From Rhizomicrobium palustre (GTDB lineage: Bacteria; Pseudomonadota; Alphaproteobacteria; Micropepsales; Micropepsaceae): a stretch of 64,000 nt of DNA. This document shows positions 52,170 to 60,692 of the stretch, one piece after another. Under the pieces are notes generated by a model. It was given only the letters and a program-made list of their open reading frames with translations. It searched no databases and was not told the DNA's origin. A program made the translations under genes and the position numbers. The DNA lies in NCBI RefSeq assembly GCF_011761565.1, contig NZ_JAASRM010000001.1, positions 682,139-746,138 on the forward strand. Direction: 5' to 3'. How positions within the stretch are numbered: position 1 is the first letter of the stretch; each line of letters begins with the position of its first letter.

Positions 52170-54287
52170 ATGCAAAGACGTACATTTCTGCTAGCCTCAG
52201 CAGCCGTAACCGCATTGTCGACGATTGAGCCCATGGCCGCCGCCGCCCCCACCAATCCTCTGCTCGCCCCCTGGACCGGCCCCTATGGCGGGGTACCCGA
52301 CTTTTCCAAGGTTAACCTGGCCGACTTCATGCCTGCCCTCAAAGCGGGTATCGAAGAGAACCGTGCCGATATCGCCAAGATCGCCAATAACAAGGCGCCG
52401 GCGACCTTCGAGAACACCATCGCCGCCCTGGAAGATGCCGGCCGCCCGCTTGGCCGCGCCGCCTCGATCTTCAACATCTACACCTCGACGATGAACTCGA
52501 AAGAGATGCAGGCCATCGAAAAGGAAGCGACCCCGATCTTCGCTGCCTTCGGTGACGAGGTGGTGCAGAACCCCGCCCTCTTCGCGCGCATCAAGGCCGT
52601 CTACGACAAGCGCGACAGCCTGAACCTGACGCCGGAACAGAAGCGCCTGGTCTGGGTGACCTATCGCCGTTTCGCCCAGCAGGGCGCGGCCCTTTCCCCG
52701 ACCGATAAGAAGCGCCTCGCGGACGTCAATCTGCAGCTCGCCTCGCTCTATACCGAATTCAGCCAGAACGAGCTCGCGGACGAGGAAGATCATTTCCTCA
52801 CCCTCGAAAAAGCCGATCTCGCAGGCCTGCCGGATTGGCTGGTATCGGCGGCAGCCAGCGCTGCAACCGAAAAGAAGCTCGACGGCAAATACGTCTTCGC
52901 CAATACCCGCTCGGCAATGGAGCCGCTGCTCACCTATTCCACACGCCGCGACATTCGCGAAAAAGCCTTCCGCATGTGGACCTCGCGCGGCGACAACAAC
53001 GACGCGCATGACAACAACAAGATCATCGCCAAGATCCTGAAGCTGCGCGCCGAAAAGGCCAAACTGCTCGGCTATCCGACCTTTGCCCATTGGATCACCG
53101 ATTATCAGATGGCCAAGACACCCGAAGCGGTGATGGACCTTCTGATGAAGGTGTGGAAGCCGGCGGTGGCGCGCGTCCACGAAGAAGTGGCCGATATGCA
53201 GAAGATCGCCGATGCCGAAAAAGCCGGGGTCAAAATCGCGCCCTGGGACTATCGCTTCTATGCCGAGAAGGTGCGCAAGGCGAAATACGACCTCGATGAA
53301 TCCACCATCAAGCCGTATCTGCAGCTCGAGAAAATCCGCGAAGGCATGTTCTGGGCCGCCAACCAAGTCCATGGGCTGGAATTCAAGGAAGTCAAAGGCC
53401 TTCCCACCGTGCGCCCCGATGTGCGCGTGTTCGAAGTCACCCGCGGCGGCAAGCATCTGGCGCTGTGGTACTTCGACCCCTATGCCCGCGCCGGCAAGAG
53501 TTCGGGCGCCTGGATGAACGAATACCGCACCCAGGAGCGCTTCAAAGGCGACATTTCTCCGATCGTCTCCAACAACTGCAACTTCATCCCGACCTCGGAT
53601 GGCAAGCCGATCCTGATCTCGTGGGACGACGCCTCGACCATGTTCCATGAATTCGGCCATGCCTTGCATGGGATGAATTCGAACGTGACCTACCCGTCAC
53701 TCGCGGGCACCAATGTGGTGCGTGATTTCGTGGAGTTCCCGAGCCAGCTCAACGAGCATTGGCTGCCGACCCATGAAGTGCTGTCGCGCTTTGCCCTGCA
53801 TGTCGAAACCGGCAAGCCCATGCCGGAAGAACTGGTGAAGAAGCTGAAAGCCGCGAAGACCTTCAATCAGGGTTTTGCCACGGTCGAATATCTCTCCTCG
53901 GCCATCGTGGATTTCAAAATCCATCTGGCGGGCAATGCCGATATCGATGCCAAAGTGTTCGAGAAGGAGACCCTCGCCGCCCTTGGCATGCCGAGCGAAA
54001 TCGTCATGCGCCATCGCCTGCCCCATTTCGGGCATATCTTCTCCGGCGAGGGCTATGCCTCGGGCTATTACAACTACATGTGGGCCGATGTGCTGGTGGC
54101 CGATGCGGCGGAAGCCTTCCAGGAAGCCCCTGGCGGCTTCTACGACAAGGCGCTCTGCAAGAAGCTGCATGACGACATCATCAGCGTCGGCAATACGGTG
54201 GAAGCGGCAGATGCCTATCGCGCCTTCCGCGGCCGCGATGCCACGGTGGATGCACTGATGCGCGATCGCGGCTTTCCGGTCGCCTGA
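52170..54287 (+). CDS. dcp: M3-family metallopeptidase (peptidyl-dipeptidase Dcp-like)
   Basis: A 705-residue zinc peptidase with an N-terminal export signal (RRTFLLASAAVTALS, possibly Tat-type because it follows two arginines). The catalytic HExxH is in TMFHEFGHALHGMNS near residue 495. The preceding PILISWDDAST and the later GYASGYYNYMWADVL are typical of Dcp. It would cleave dipeptides from oligopeptide C-termini, probably in the periplasm. ATG 52170 is chosen because the signal sequence begins there. A terminator follows. Confidence 0.92.
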   Translation: MQRRTFLLASAAVTALSTIEPMAAAAPTNPLLAPWTGPYGGVPDFSKVNLADFMPALKAGIEENRADIAKIANNKAPATFENTIAALEDAGRPLGRAASIFNIYTSTMNSKEMQAIEKEATPIFAAFGDEVVQNPALFARIKAVYDKRDSLNLTPEQKRLVWVTYRRFAQQGAALSPTDKKRLADVNLQLASLYTEFSQNELADEEDHFLTLEKADLAGLPDWLVSAAASAATEKKLDGKYVFANTRSAMEPLLTYSTRRDIREKAFRMWTSRGDNNDAHDNNKIIAKILKLRAEKAKLLGYPTFAHWITDYQMAKTPEAVMDLLMKVWKPAVARVHEEVADMQKIADAEKAGVKIAPWDYRFYAEKVRKAKYDLDESTIKPYLQLEKIREGMFWAANQVHGLEFKEVKGLPTVRPDVRVFEVTRGGKHLALWYFDPYARAGKSSGAWMNEYRTQERFKGDISPIVSNNCNFIPTSDGKPILISWDDASTMFHEFGHALHGMNSNVTYPSLAGTNVVRDFVEFPSQLNEHWLPTHEVLSRFALHVETGKPMPEELVKKLKAAKTFNQGFATVEYLSSAIVDFKIHLAGNADIDAKVFEKETLAALGMPSEIVMRHRLPHFGHIFSGEGYASGYYNYMWADVLVADAAEAFQEAPGGFYDKALCKKLHDDIISVGNTVEAADAYRAFRGRDATVDALMRDRGFPVA

Positions 54288-54310
54288 TCGCTTTTTAGAA
54301 ACGTAAAGGA

Positions 54311-54346
54311 AACGCCGTCCCATCAAAGGGGCGGCGTTTTTCTTTG
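54311..54346 (+). terminator. Rho-independent terminator of the M3 peptidase gene
   Basis: AACGCCGTCCC and GGGGCGGCGTT form an 11-bp stem (one G-T pair) with a six-base loop, followed by a T-rich tract. It lies 23 bases after the stop codon. Confidence 0.9.
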
Positions 54347-54443
54347 GCTCGAGGCGACCATTTCAAATGGCTTACACGCGTACCTTAATTCTTGCTTAGG
54401 CCGTTAACGCTAAGGTTGATTTGCAACCTTCGCACGTATTGCC

Positions 54444-55262
54444 ATGCCGTCCCGCGGCCGGACCTCGCTTCTTTCCCGCTACACCCTCGATATGGGGCAG
54501 TGCGTCTCGCGCCAGCGCGGGGAGCAGGCGCTGAAGGCTGCCGCCATGGACCAAGCCTTGGCCAATCGCGCCAAAAACGAGTTCCTCGCCAATATGAGCC
54601 ATGAGCTGCGCACGCCGCTCAATGCCATCATCGGATTTTCCGATCTGATCACCGGACCAAAGCCGATGGCGCTCGAAAAGATCGTGGAATATGCCGGGCT
54701 CATCAATGGCGCCGGACGCCATCTTCTGGAAATCATCACCGACATTCTCGATGTTGCCAAGATCGAGAGCGGTACCTTCGAACTCGACCGCGACAGCCAC
54801 GATTTGCGGGAGCTTTTGATCCATGCCGCCGCGCTGGTCGAACCGCGCATGCTCGACAAGCGCCAAAAACTCTCGGTGATGCTGCCCCAAAAGCTGCCGC
54901 GCGTGATCGGCGATGCACGGCGCCTGAAACAGGTTCTGATCAACCTTCTCAGCAATGCCAACAAATTCACGCCACAAGGCGGATCGATTACCTTGGCCGC
55001 CGTGGCCGTGGACGCGCACACCGTTGCCGTCTCTATCCGCGACACCGGATGTGGCATGAGCGCGGCTGGGCTGCAGCTCGCGCTTCGGCCTTTCGGGCAA
55101 GTACGCGGCGGTCATACCCGCGCCCATGAAGGCACAGGCCTCGGCCTTCCCATCGCCAAGGCGCTTATCGAGCTACACGGCGGCAAGCTTCACATCGACA
55201 GTTTTGAAGGCCGCGGCACCACCGTCGCCTTCACGATTCCCGCCGAGGAGAGTCAGCCATGA
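54444..55262 (+). CDS. Soluble histidine kinase core without a sensor domain
   Basis: A 272-residue kinase. Only about 40 residues precede the HisKA domain, whose H-box FLANMSHELRTPLNAI has the phospho-acceptor His53. The HATPase domain shows INLLSNANKFTP, RDTGCGM and a G2 box GTGLGLPIAKALIE. There is no membrane segment, PAS, GAF or response-regulator domain, so sensing must come from a partner. Its stop overlaps the start of the HerA-like ATPase gene by four bases, so the two are translated together. No response regulator lies nearby. Confidence 0.88.
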   Translation: MPSRGRTSLLSRYTLDMGQCVSRQRGEQALKAAAMDQALANRAKNEFLANMSHELRTPLNAIIGFSDLITGPKPMALEKIVEYAGLINGAGRHLLEIITDILDVAKIESGTFELDRDSHDLRELLIHAAALVEPRMLDKRQKLSVMLPQKLPRVIGDARRLKQVLINLLSNANKFTPQGGSITLAAVAVDAHTVAVSIRDTGCGMSAAGLQLALRPFGQVRGGHTRAHEGTGLGLPIAKALIELHGGKLHIDSFEGRGTTVAFTIPAEESQP

Positions 55263-56899
55263 ACTCCACAGCAGAACATAAGCCGGGCCAGCGTGCCCAG
55301 CCCGCCTTGCGCGTCGGCCATATCGTTTCGGTAACAGGCGCACAGGCCGTTGCCATCATGGAGCGCAGCGCCGGACAATCGTCTCGGGTTGAGATTGGCG
55401 CGGCGCTGGTCATTCCCACGCCGCATGCGCTGGTGGTGGGTCTCGTCTCAGCCTTGAGCGTGCCGATGCCGGATGCCACATCGGGCGAGGAAGTGCATCT
55501 CATCGAACTGAACCTTGCCGGAGAAATCATCCTTGACCCGATCAAGGGGCAGGTCTTCCGCCGCGGCGTCACCAGCCTGCCGACACTGGGCGATACGGTG
55601 CAGATTGCCGACCGCGAGGTGCTGTCGCTGGTCTATACGCGCCCTGACATCTCCACCATCGAAATCGGCAACCTTTATCTGCACCCCGACGTGCCCGCGC
55701 GGCTCTTGGTGGATGACCTCTTCGGCAAGCATTTCATGATCGTGGGCACCACCGGCAGCGGCAAATCCACCGCGCTGATCTGCATCCTGAAAGGCATTCT
55801 GCCGGAATACCGCCAGGCGCGCGTGGTGGTTCTCGACGTACACGGAGAATATGCCGCCGCCTTCGGCAAGGAAGCCGAGCTGGTCGATCCCTCCACCTTG
55901 AACCTGCCCTTCTGGCTCTTGAATTTCCAGGAATTGTCGGTCGCATTCACCACACCGGATGAACAGCGCGACGCCCAGATCGAAATCCTTTCCGACGCCG
56001 TGGTCTGGGCCAAAAGGCGCTATTCGGATGCCTATGCGGGCCGCGTGCGCCGTCCCGATTCCACCGTTATCACGGTGGACACGCCGGTGCCGTTCCGCCT
56101 TGCCGATCTTATCGCCTATATCGATGAGCAGCTTGGCCGATTGGATCGCACGCTCAATACCCTGCCCTTCAAACGGCTGAAGAGCCGTGTGGAAGCCTTG
56201 GTCAGCGATGCGCGCTATAGCTTCATGTTCGGCAGCGTGATGATCGAAGATACCATGACGGATGTCCTGGGCCGACTCTTCCGTGTGCCCGTGGATGGCA
56301 AGCCGATCACCGTGCTGGACCTTTCCACTGTGCCCGGAGAAATCCTGGATGTGGTGATCTCGGTGATGAGCCGCCTTGCTTTCGATCTAGCAAGCTGGAG
56401 CGAGGCGCGGCTGCCGGTGCTGATCGTCTGCGAAGAGGCGCATCGCTATGCCCCCGCCGATGGCGGCAGCAAATTTTTGCCCACACGCCAAGCGCTCGCC
56501 CGCATCGCCAAGGAAGGGCGCAAATACGGTGTCTCCTTGGCGCTGATTACACAGCGCCCCTCAGAGCTCGATCAGACAATACTTTCACAATGTTCGACCG
56601 TGATCGCCATGCGGCTTTCGACCGAGCGCGATCAGGCGGTGATCCGCGCCAATACCCATGAAGGCGCCATCGACATGCTGGATTTCCTGCCGCTGCTCGG
56701 CGACCGCGAGGCCATTGTGCTCGGCCAAGGCTCGGTGATGCCGATGCGCATCCGCTTCAAGGAGCTACGCCAAGCCCGCGCCGCGCACACGCCCAGCAAG
56801 AGCTTTTCGGCGGCGTGGCGCAGCACCGATATCAGCCGCGAAGAACTTTCCCAGATCGTCCGCCGCTGGCGTGCGCCTGCGAAGGCGAAGCCGGGTTAG
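55259..56899 (+). CDS. HerA/DUF87-like hexameric ATPase
   Basis: A 546-residue ATPase. An N-terminal HAS-barrel-like beta region (residues 15-140) leads to Walker A IVGTTGSGKSTALI (residues 161-174), Walker B VLIVCEEAHRYAP near residue 393 and an arginine-finger segment TQRPSELDQTILSQC near residue 440. This is the HerA/FtsK-type motor layout, which in archaea pumps DNA with the nuclease NurA. No NurA-like gene is adjacent; instead the partner is a histidine kinase. Bacterial DUF87 proteins are widespread and poorly characterised. Confidence 0.88.
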   Translation: MNSTAEHKPGQRAQPALRVGHIVSVTGAQAVAIMERSAGQSSRVEIGAALVIPTPHALVVGLVSALSVPMPDATSGEEVHLIELNLAGEIILDPIKGQVFRRGVTSLPTLGDTVQIADREVLSLVYTRPDISTIEIGNLYLHPDVPARLLVDDLFGKHFMIVGTTGSGKSTALICILKGILPEYRQARVVVLDVHGEYAAAFGKEAELVDPSTLNLPFWLLNFQELSVAFTTPDEQRDAQIEILSDAVVWAKRRYSDAYAGRVRRPDSTVITVDTPVPFRLADLIAYIDEQLGRLDRTLNTLPFKRLKSRVEALVSDARYSFMFGSVMIEDTMTDVLGRLFRVPVDGKPITVLDLSTVPGEILDVVISVMSRLAFDLASWSEARLPVLIVCEEAHRYAPADGGSKFLPTRQALARIAKEGRKYGVSLALITQRPSELDQTILSQCSTVIAMRLSTERDQAVIRANTHEGAIDMLDFLPLLGDREAIVLGQGSVMPMRIRFKELRQARAAHTPSKSFSAAWRSTDISREELSQIVRRWRAPAKAKPG

Positions 56900-56921
56900 A
56901 GGCGGGCAGTTTCCTTTTACA

Positions 56922-57326
56922 CTACCACCAGCAGCCGCCCATGCTTTTGCCTTGCCGCATGCCGAGCGCGCCCCAGCGTCCGTCGTTTCTGTAGGTGGTG
57001 AAGCTCTGCTGAATTTTAGCCCTTTGCTGAGGGGCCAGCGCCTTCCACTTTGCCGTAAGATCTTGCGCAAAATGCATGCGTTCGGCAGGCGTCATCGCCT
57101 TTACATGGTTGCGCAGGTCCGAGCGGAAGCTGCGCATATCATTGGGAGAGAGGTTGGCGACCGCGTCCTGCACCTCGGCATAATGCATCATGCGTTGCTC
57201 TTGGCTGAGCGAGCCCATCACGCCGGTACCATAATCCTCGCCGCAATAGGGCGCCTGAGCTTGCGCCGCGGCGAAGACGAACGAGGCTGCCGCCAGTGCA
57301 GGCATCCAGACGTAAGTGCGTGACAC
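56922..57326 (-). CDS. Small secreted protein of unknown function
   Basis: A 134-residue protein starting at GTG 57326, with AAGGA upstream. It has a signal peptide (LAAASFVFAAAQAQA) and a helical mature part rich in Met, Arg and Gln (MTPAERMHFAQDL, LAPQQRAKIQQS), then a C-terminal GGCWW. The helix pattern is loosely like Spy/CpxP-type periplasmic proteins, but the LTxxQ motif is not clear. It is convergent with the HerA-like gene, 22 bases apart. Confidence 0.7.
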   Translation of the reverse strand: MSRTYVWMPALAAASFVFAAAQAQAPYCGEDYGTGVMGSLSQEQRMMHYAEVQDAVANLSPNDMRSFRSDLRNHVKAMTPAERMHFAQDLTAKWKALAPQQRAKIQQSFTTYRNDGRWGALGMRQGKSMGGCWW

Positions 57327-57511
57327 AGCAGATTTCCTTCGCGCAGTGAACCAGAAAGCCGGATGAGGTTCCCATTCCGCCCGCACAGATTCCACTCCGT
57401 AGTTTCTCGCACACAAACGTTCGCCAAAGGCAACCGTTTTAGGGCAGACCTGAGCGCAATGCGGGCTGAACCCACCCTAGAGCGCGCATCACAAAATCCA
57501 CAAGGGATTGA

Positions 57512-57811
57512 TTCTGGTTTTTCGCTTTTGGCCAGTTCTGGAAGCCCAATTACGGGCTGGTTCCGATTGCTGATGGCACGGATTTTCTGGCTTATGACGC
57601 GGAGGATAGCGCCAAGCTTGTGCTTGCCTTCGCGGCCCATCGCACTCCGGACGGACAAACCCGGCTTGTCACCGAAACACGCGTGCACTGCGCGAACCGC
57701 TCGGCCCGTCTGAGGTTCACGCCCTATTGGCTGCTCATTCGCCCCGTCAGCGGCCTTCTGCGTCAGCGCACGCTCTCTGCCATCAAGAAGGCTGCGTTGC
57801 GGCGGCGCTGA
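57512..57811 (+). pseudogene. N-terminally truncated gene remnant
   Basis: The frame after the TGA at 57509 reads about 99 residues with good codon usage: a FGQFWKPNYGLVPI start, a LAYDAEDSAK middle and a C-terminus with TETRVHCANRSARLRF followed by YWLLIRPVSGLLRQ. That C-terminal pattern is familiar from a family of about 180-residue uncharacterised proteins (recalled). The N-terminal half is missing and no start codon with a ribosome-binding site precedes it. The remnant overlaps the end of the next minus-strand gene by 29 bases. It looks like a decayed gene. Confidence 0.55.
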
Positions 57812-58607
57812 GGAAAGCGGCGCGTTGCGCTTTGATGGCTTGTATCTGCGCATAAAGCGGGTCTTGCTTCATTGCTTCAAGATTGATTTGGGGCCGCAGT
57901 TTTTCCTGATCAATCGGGTTGGCGTTGAATTGCGATTGGGTGATGGCGGTGAGCGATGAAACCACTTTGCCACCCAAGGCCTGAGCGATTTTGTCCGCAC
58001 GGGCCTTCGCCAAATCCGGGCCATTGGTCCCATTCACGTCATTAGGCACAAGGTTTTTCAGCTTTTCATAGATCTCGTCAGAGGTGCTCATCACGCCCTG
58101 GTTATCGATGGTCGCCACCACCTTGCCGCCCACCTGGACCGTCGCATAGGGTTTCATGGCGGGGTGGTTGGCGAGATAGGACGTATCGGGCGCGATCATG
58201 TTCTCTTCGCTCATAGCGGAGGCTTCCAACCCGCGCTCCATGCCGCGGATCGCTTCCTGATACTGATCTTCTGGCAGTTCGGCGATTGGCTTCGCCTTGA
58301 AGTCGCTCAGCCGCACGATGCTGCCATACACGTCGCGCCTGCCTTGAACCGCAATGTGGGGTTCCACGACGGGCGACGCGGAGGTAGAAGGATCGATCTC
58401 CTGTAAACCTAAGAGCGCGGCAGTAGTTTCCCCGCTCAAGGTGTTGGGAATGTTTTGCCCGGCAAGCGAAGGCGTTGCCGTGGTGTTCGAAGCGCTCGCC
58501 GGCGCTGAAGGCTGCGATGAAATATCCGCAAAATCCGCCTGTTTTGTTGGAGCCGCAGTCCGGTTCGCCGGGAAAAAGGGATTTGAGATGGTGGCGCTGA
58601 TGGTCAT
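57783..58607 (-). CDS. Hypothetical protein with disordered N-terminus
   Basis: A 274-residue protein without signal peptide or membrane segment. Residues 1-75 are rich in Ser, Thr, Ala and Pro and likely unstructured. The remainder is helical, ending in repeated QAIKAQRAAFLSAA. ATG 58607 is preferred over the longer in-frame start at 58652. The N-terminus (MTISATISNPFF) is reminiscent of flagellar or secreted-substrate proteins, but no family is recognised. The upstream neighbour is a peptidoglycan-hydrolase-like gene. Confidence 0.68.
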   Translation of the reverse strand: MTISATISNPFFPANRTAAPTKQADFADISSQPSAPASASNTTATPSLAGQNIPNTLSGETTAALLGLQEIDPSTSASPVVEPHIAVQGRRDVYGSIVRLSDFKAKPIAELPEDQYQEAIRGMERGLEASAMSEENMIAPDTSYLANHPAMKPYATVQVGGKVVATIDNQGVMSTSDEIYEKLKNLVPNDVNGTNGPDLAKARADKIAQALGGKVVSSLTAITQSQFNANPIDQEKLRPQINLEAMKQDPLYAQIQAIKAQRAAFLSAAATQPS

Positions 58608-58690
58608 GACGCTCTCTGGACAAATGTAAACGTACAGAGACATAAGCAACAATCACACCAAACGGTGGCGGCGGTCAGGCGTAACTAGCG

Positions 58691-59506
58691 TCACACACCG
58701 TATTCGATGAAGCCTGCGATTTGGCTATCCTGAAGCTTGCGGAATTTGGTTTCGAAAACGCCGACGCCGTTACGGTCATTAGGTTTGCCGCTGGAATTGC
58801 CTTCCACCACGGTCAGATGCGGGCCGTCGCAATCGGTGACGATGCCGGTATGGCCAAGGCCGCCACCGTGATCGAGGATGAGAAGCTGGCCGGGACGCAC
58901 CAGCGCCGGATTGCTTCTCGCCTGATCGGCGGGGATGGCGCGCACACCGGGGCGATTTTGGCAGGCGTGCCATTGGCCGAGCACGCTGGCGCTTTTGGGA
59001 AGCGGATTTGGCATGGCTTTCTGCGTAGCCGCCGTATTGACGCAGAAATACGCGAAGGCCATGCACCAGAAGCGATCATTAGGCGTGCCATGCGTTGGGT
59101 CGATGCCGACGCTTCTGAGATAGTCATCCACGCGCGGGCCGCGATTGGCCCCGGCCGGGCTTTCCTGCGTGCCGATTTCGCCTTGGGCTATGGCAACAGC
59201 CGCCGCCATCACCTCAGGAACTGTTGCCGAAGGGATTTGCGGTGCCTGGGTATAGATCGCGCCCCAGCTGAGCGGCCCGATAATGCCGTCGGCATCAAGC
59301 GGCCGCGCCTTCGCATCGACATGCTGAGACTGGAAGAGTTTCACCACCGCAGTCATGGCCGCATCGAAAACGCCATCGGCAAAGGGGCCATAGCCATGGG
59401 CCTGCAAGGCCGCTTGCAGGCTTTTGACCAGCGCAACTTCCGGCTCGCCTTCTTTTATCGCGTGACCGGGATAGGCCTCGACCGGAGCGGGGATGGATAA
59501 GCTCAC
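58691..59506 (-). CDS. Peptidoglycan-binding CHAP/NlpC-type hydrolase
   Basis: A 271-residue protein. A PG_binding_1 domain (about residues 22-85, LVKSLQAALQAHGYGPFADG) is followed by a cysteine peptidase domain. Cys148 in DRFWCMAFAYFC and His219 in GGLGHTGIVTD are the likely catalytic pair. No signal peptide is visible, which is a feature of phage endolysins or proteins exported by another route. It would cut peptide links in the cell wall. It sits beside tRNA-Leu, but no other phage genes are present. Confidence 0.8.
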   Translation of the reverse strand: MSLSIPAPVEAYPGHAIKEGEPEVALVKSLQAALQAHGYGPFADGVFDAAMTAVVKLFQSQHVDAKARPLDADGIIGPLSWGAIYTQAPQIPSATVPEVMAAAVAIAQGEIGTQESPAGANRGPRVDDYLRSVGIDPTHGTPNDRFWCMAFAYFCVNTAATQKAMPNPLPKSASVLGQWHACQNRPGVRAIPADQARSNPALVRPGQLLILDHGGGLGHTGIVTDCDGPHLTVVEGNSSGKPNDRNGVGVFETKFRKLQDSQIAGFIEYGV

Positions 59507-59657
59507 CTACAACCCCAACAAGATTTTATACTCGCCGCATCTATAGCACGAATTTAGAAGAATTAAATGCAGATCAGTTGCAAATGCGAAAAGCGTTGCG
59601 CGACTGAGGGGGGATTGAGGGCTTCGCTTAAGCCTAGCGCGCACACTGCGCTGCTTT

Positions 59658-59743
59658 TGGTGCCCCTGGCCGGACTTGAACCAGCACGCCCGTAAAGGCG
59701 ACAGATTTTGAGTCTGCTGCGTCTACCATTCCGCCACAGGGGC
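59658..59743 (-). tRNA. tRNA-Leu (anticodon CAA)
   Basis: A class II tRNA on the minus strand with acceptor stem GCCCCTG/CAGGGGC and D-arm TGGCGGAATGGTAGACGC, typical of leucine tRNAs. The anticodon loop CTCAAAA gives CAA (reads UUG). A variable arm (CGCCTTTACGGGCG) and T-arm GGTTCAAGTCC follow. Discriminator A and CCA are encoded and included. Confidence 0.96.
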
Positions 59744-59857
59744 ATCCTGCGAAAAAAGCGAATGGAGGCCGGGGACTATACTGATCAAGACGCCCCGGTC
59801 AACGCTAGACGCCGCTGCCGCCACGACTTTTTGGCTGCGGCAAGAGCGGCGATGGGG

Positions 59858-60565
59858 CTAATCCGTGACCGCGGCGGCGGTCTTGTCGCTTTCCCGGAAG
59901 ATGGCGGAGGCGACGGGGGCGAAATCCATGTCTTGGGGATTACGCGGCAGGGTCACGACCTCAAATTCGGGCAGGAAACGGTGCAGGCTCGCCGCCGTAT
60001 CGGCCAAGGGAATCGCAGGCGCGTCCGGCCCGGCGCCCGCCTCATTCACCACTACCGTCACCGTGGTCAACCCCGCCGCTTTCAGCGCGACAGCCGCGGT
60101 GAGGGTGTGGCTGAGGCTGCCGAGATACGAGCCCGCCACCAGCACCACCGGCAGACGCAGGAGCGCCATCAGATCAAGCACCGTATGCTCAGTATCAAGC
60201 GGCACCATCACACCGCCGACGCCCTCGATCAGCACCGTGCCGGAGCGCGACGCCGCCTGATGGCAGAACTGCGTGAGGGCGGAAAAATCGATGCAGCGAT
60301 TCTCGGCGAGCGCCGCCATATCGGGCGAAAGCGGCGCCTTGAAACGGAAGGCCGAGATTTCGGCCACGGCATCATCCGTCGGCATTTTGCCCATAGCTTC
60401 GAGGAGCGAGGCGGCATCGCTGCCCGCAGGACCTTCATAGCCGCTCATCACCGGCTTGAAGCCTTCTGCTGGGCGGCCATTCGCGTTCAAATAGCGCAAT
60501 AGCCCCGAAGTGATAAAGGTTTTGCCGATACCCGTTCCGGTAGCCGTAATGAAAATACCGCTCAT
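59858..60565 (-). CDS. bioD: Dethiobiotin synthetase
   Basis: A 235-residue P-loop enzyme. The N-terminal FITATGTGIGKTFITSGLL motif, the KPVMSGYEG segment near residue 37 and IEGVGGVMVPLD near residue 115 are diagnostic of BioD. It closes the ureido ring of 7,8-diaminononanoate using CO2 and ATP, the penultimate step of biotin synthesis. It diverges from bioB across a 127-bp gap that presumably holds both promoters. No BioR-type TTATCTATAA box was seen there. Confidence 0.96.
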   Translation of the reverse strand: MSGIFITATGTGIGKTFITSGLLRYLNANGRPAEGFKPVMSGYEGPAGSDAASLLEAMGKMPTDDAVAEISAFRFKAPLSPDMAALAENRCIDFSALTQFCHQAASRSGTVLIEGVGGVMVPLDTEHTVLDLMALLRLPVVLVAGSYLGSLSHTLTAAVALKAAGLTTVTVVVNEAGAGPDAPAIPLADTAASLHRFLPEFEVVTLPRNPQDMDFAPVASAIFRESDKTAAAVTD

Positions 60566-60623
60566 TTTGGGAAGTTCTCTTGCTTAACCGAGGTCAACGA
60601 GAAGGCGCCAAGGCGGGTTCCCG

Positions 60624-60650
60624 TTGCATCCAAGGGATGGCCACTATAAT
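60624..60650 (+). promoter_or_regulatory. Promoter-like element upstream of bioB
   Basis: TATAAT (60645-60650) lies 42 bases before the bioB ATG, with TTGCAT (60624-60629) upstream at a short 15-base spacing. The consensus -10 box is striking in this GC-rich genome, but the spacing lowers confidence. Confidence 0.45.
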
Positions 60651-60692
60651 CGGGGGCCGTCAACTGAATATCGCAACTGTTCAAGGCAGGCT

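Noticed and set aside
54288-56921. HerA-NurA end-resection or defence operon
   Set aside because: No NurA-like nuclease, SIR2 or other effector is adjacent. The only partner is a histidine kinase.
57783-59743. Intact prophage next to tRNA-Leu
   Set aside because: Only one endolysin-like gene is present. There is no integrase, terminase, capsid or repressor, and flanking genes are housekeeping.
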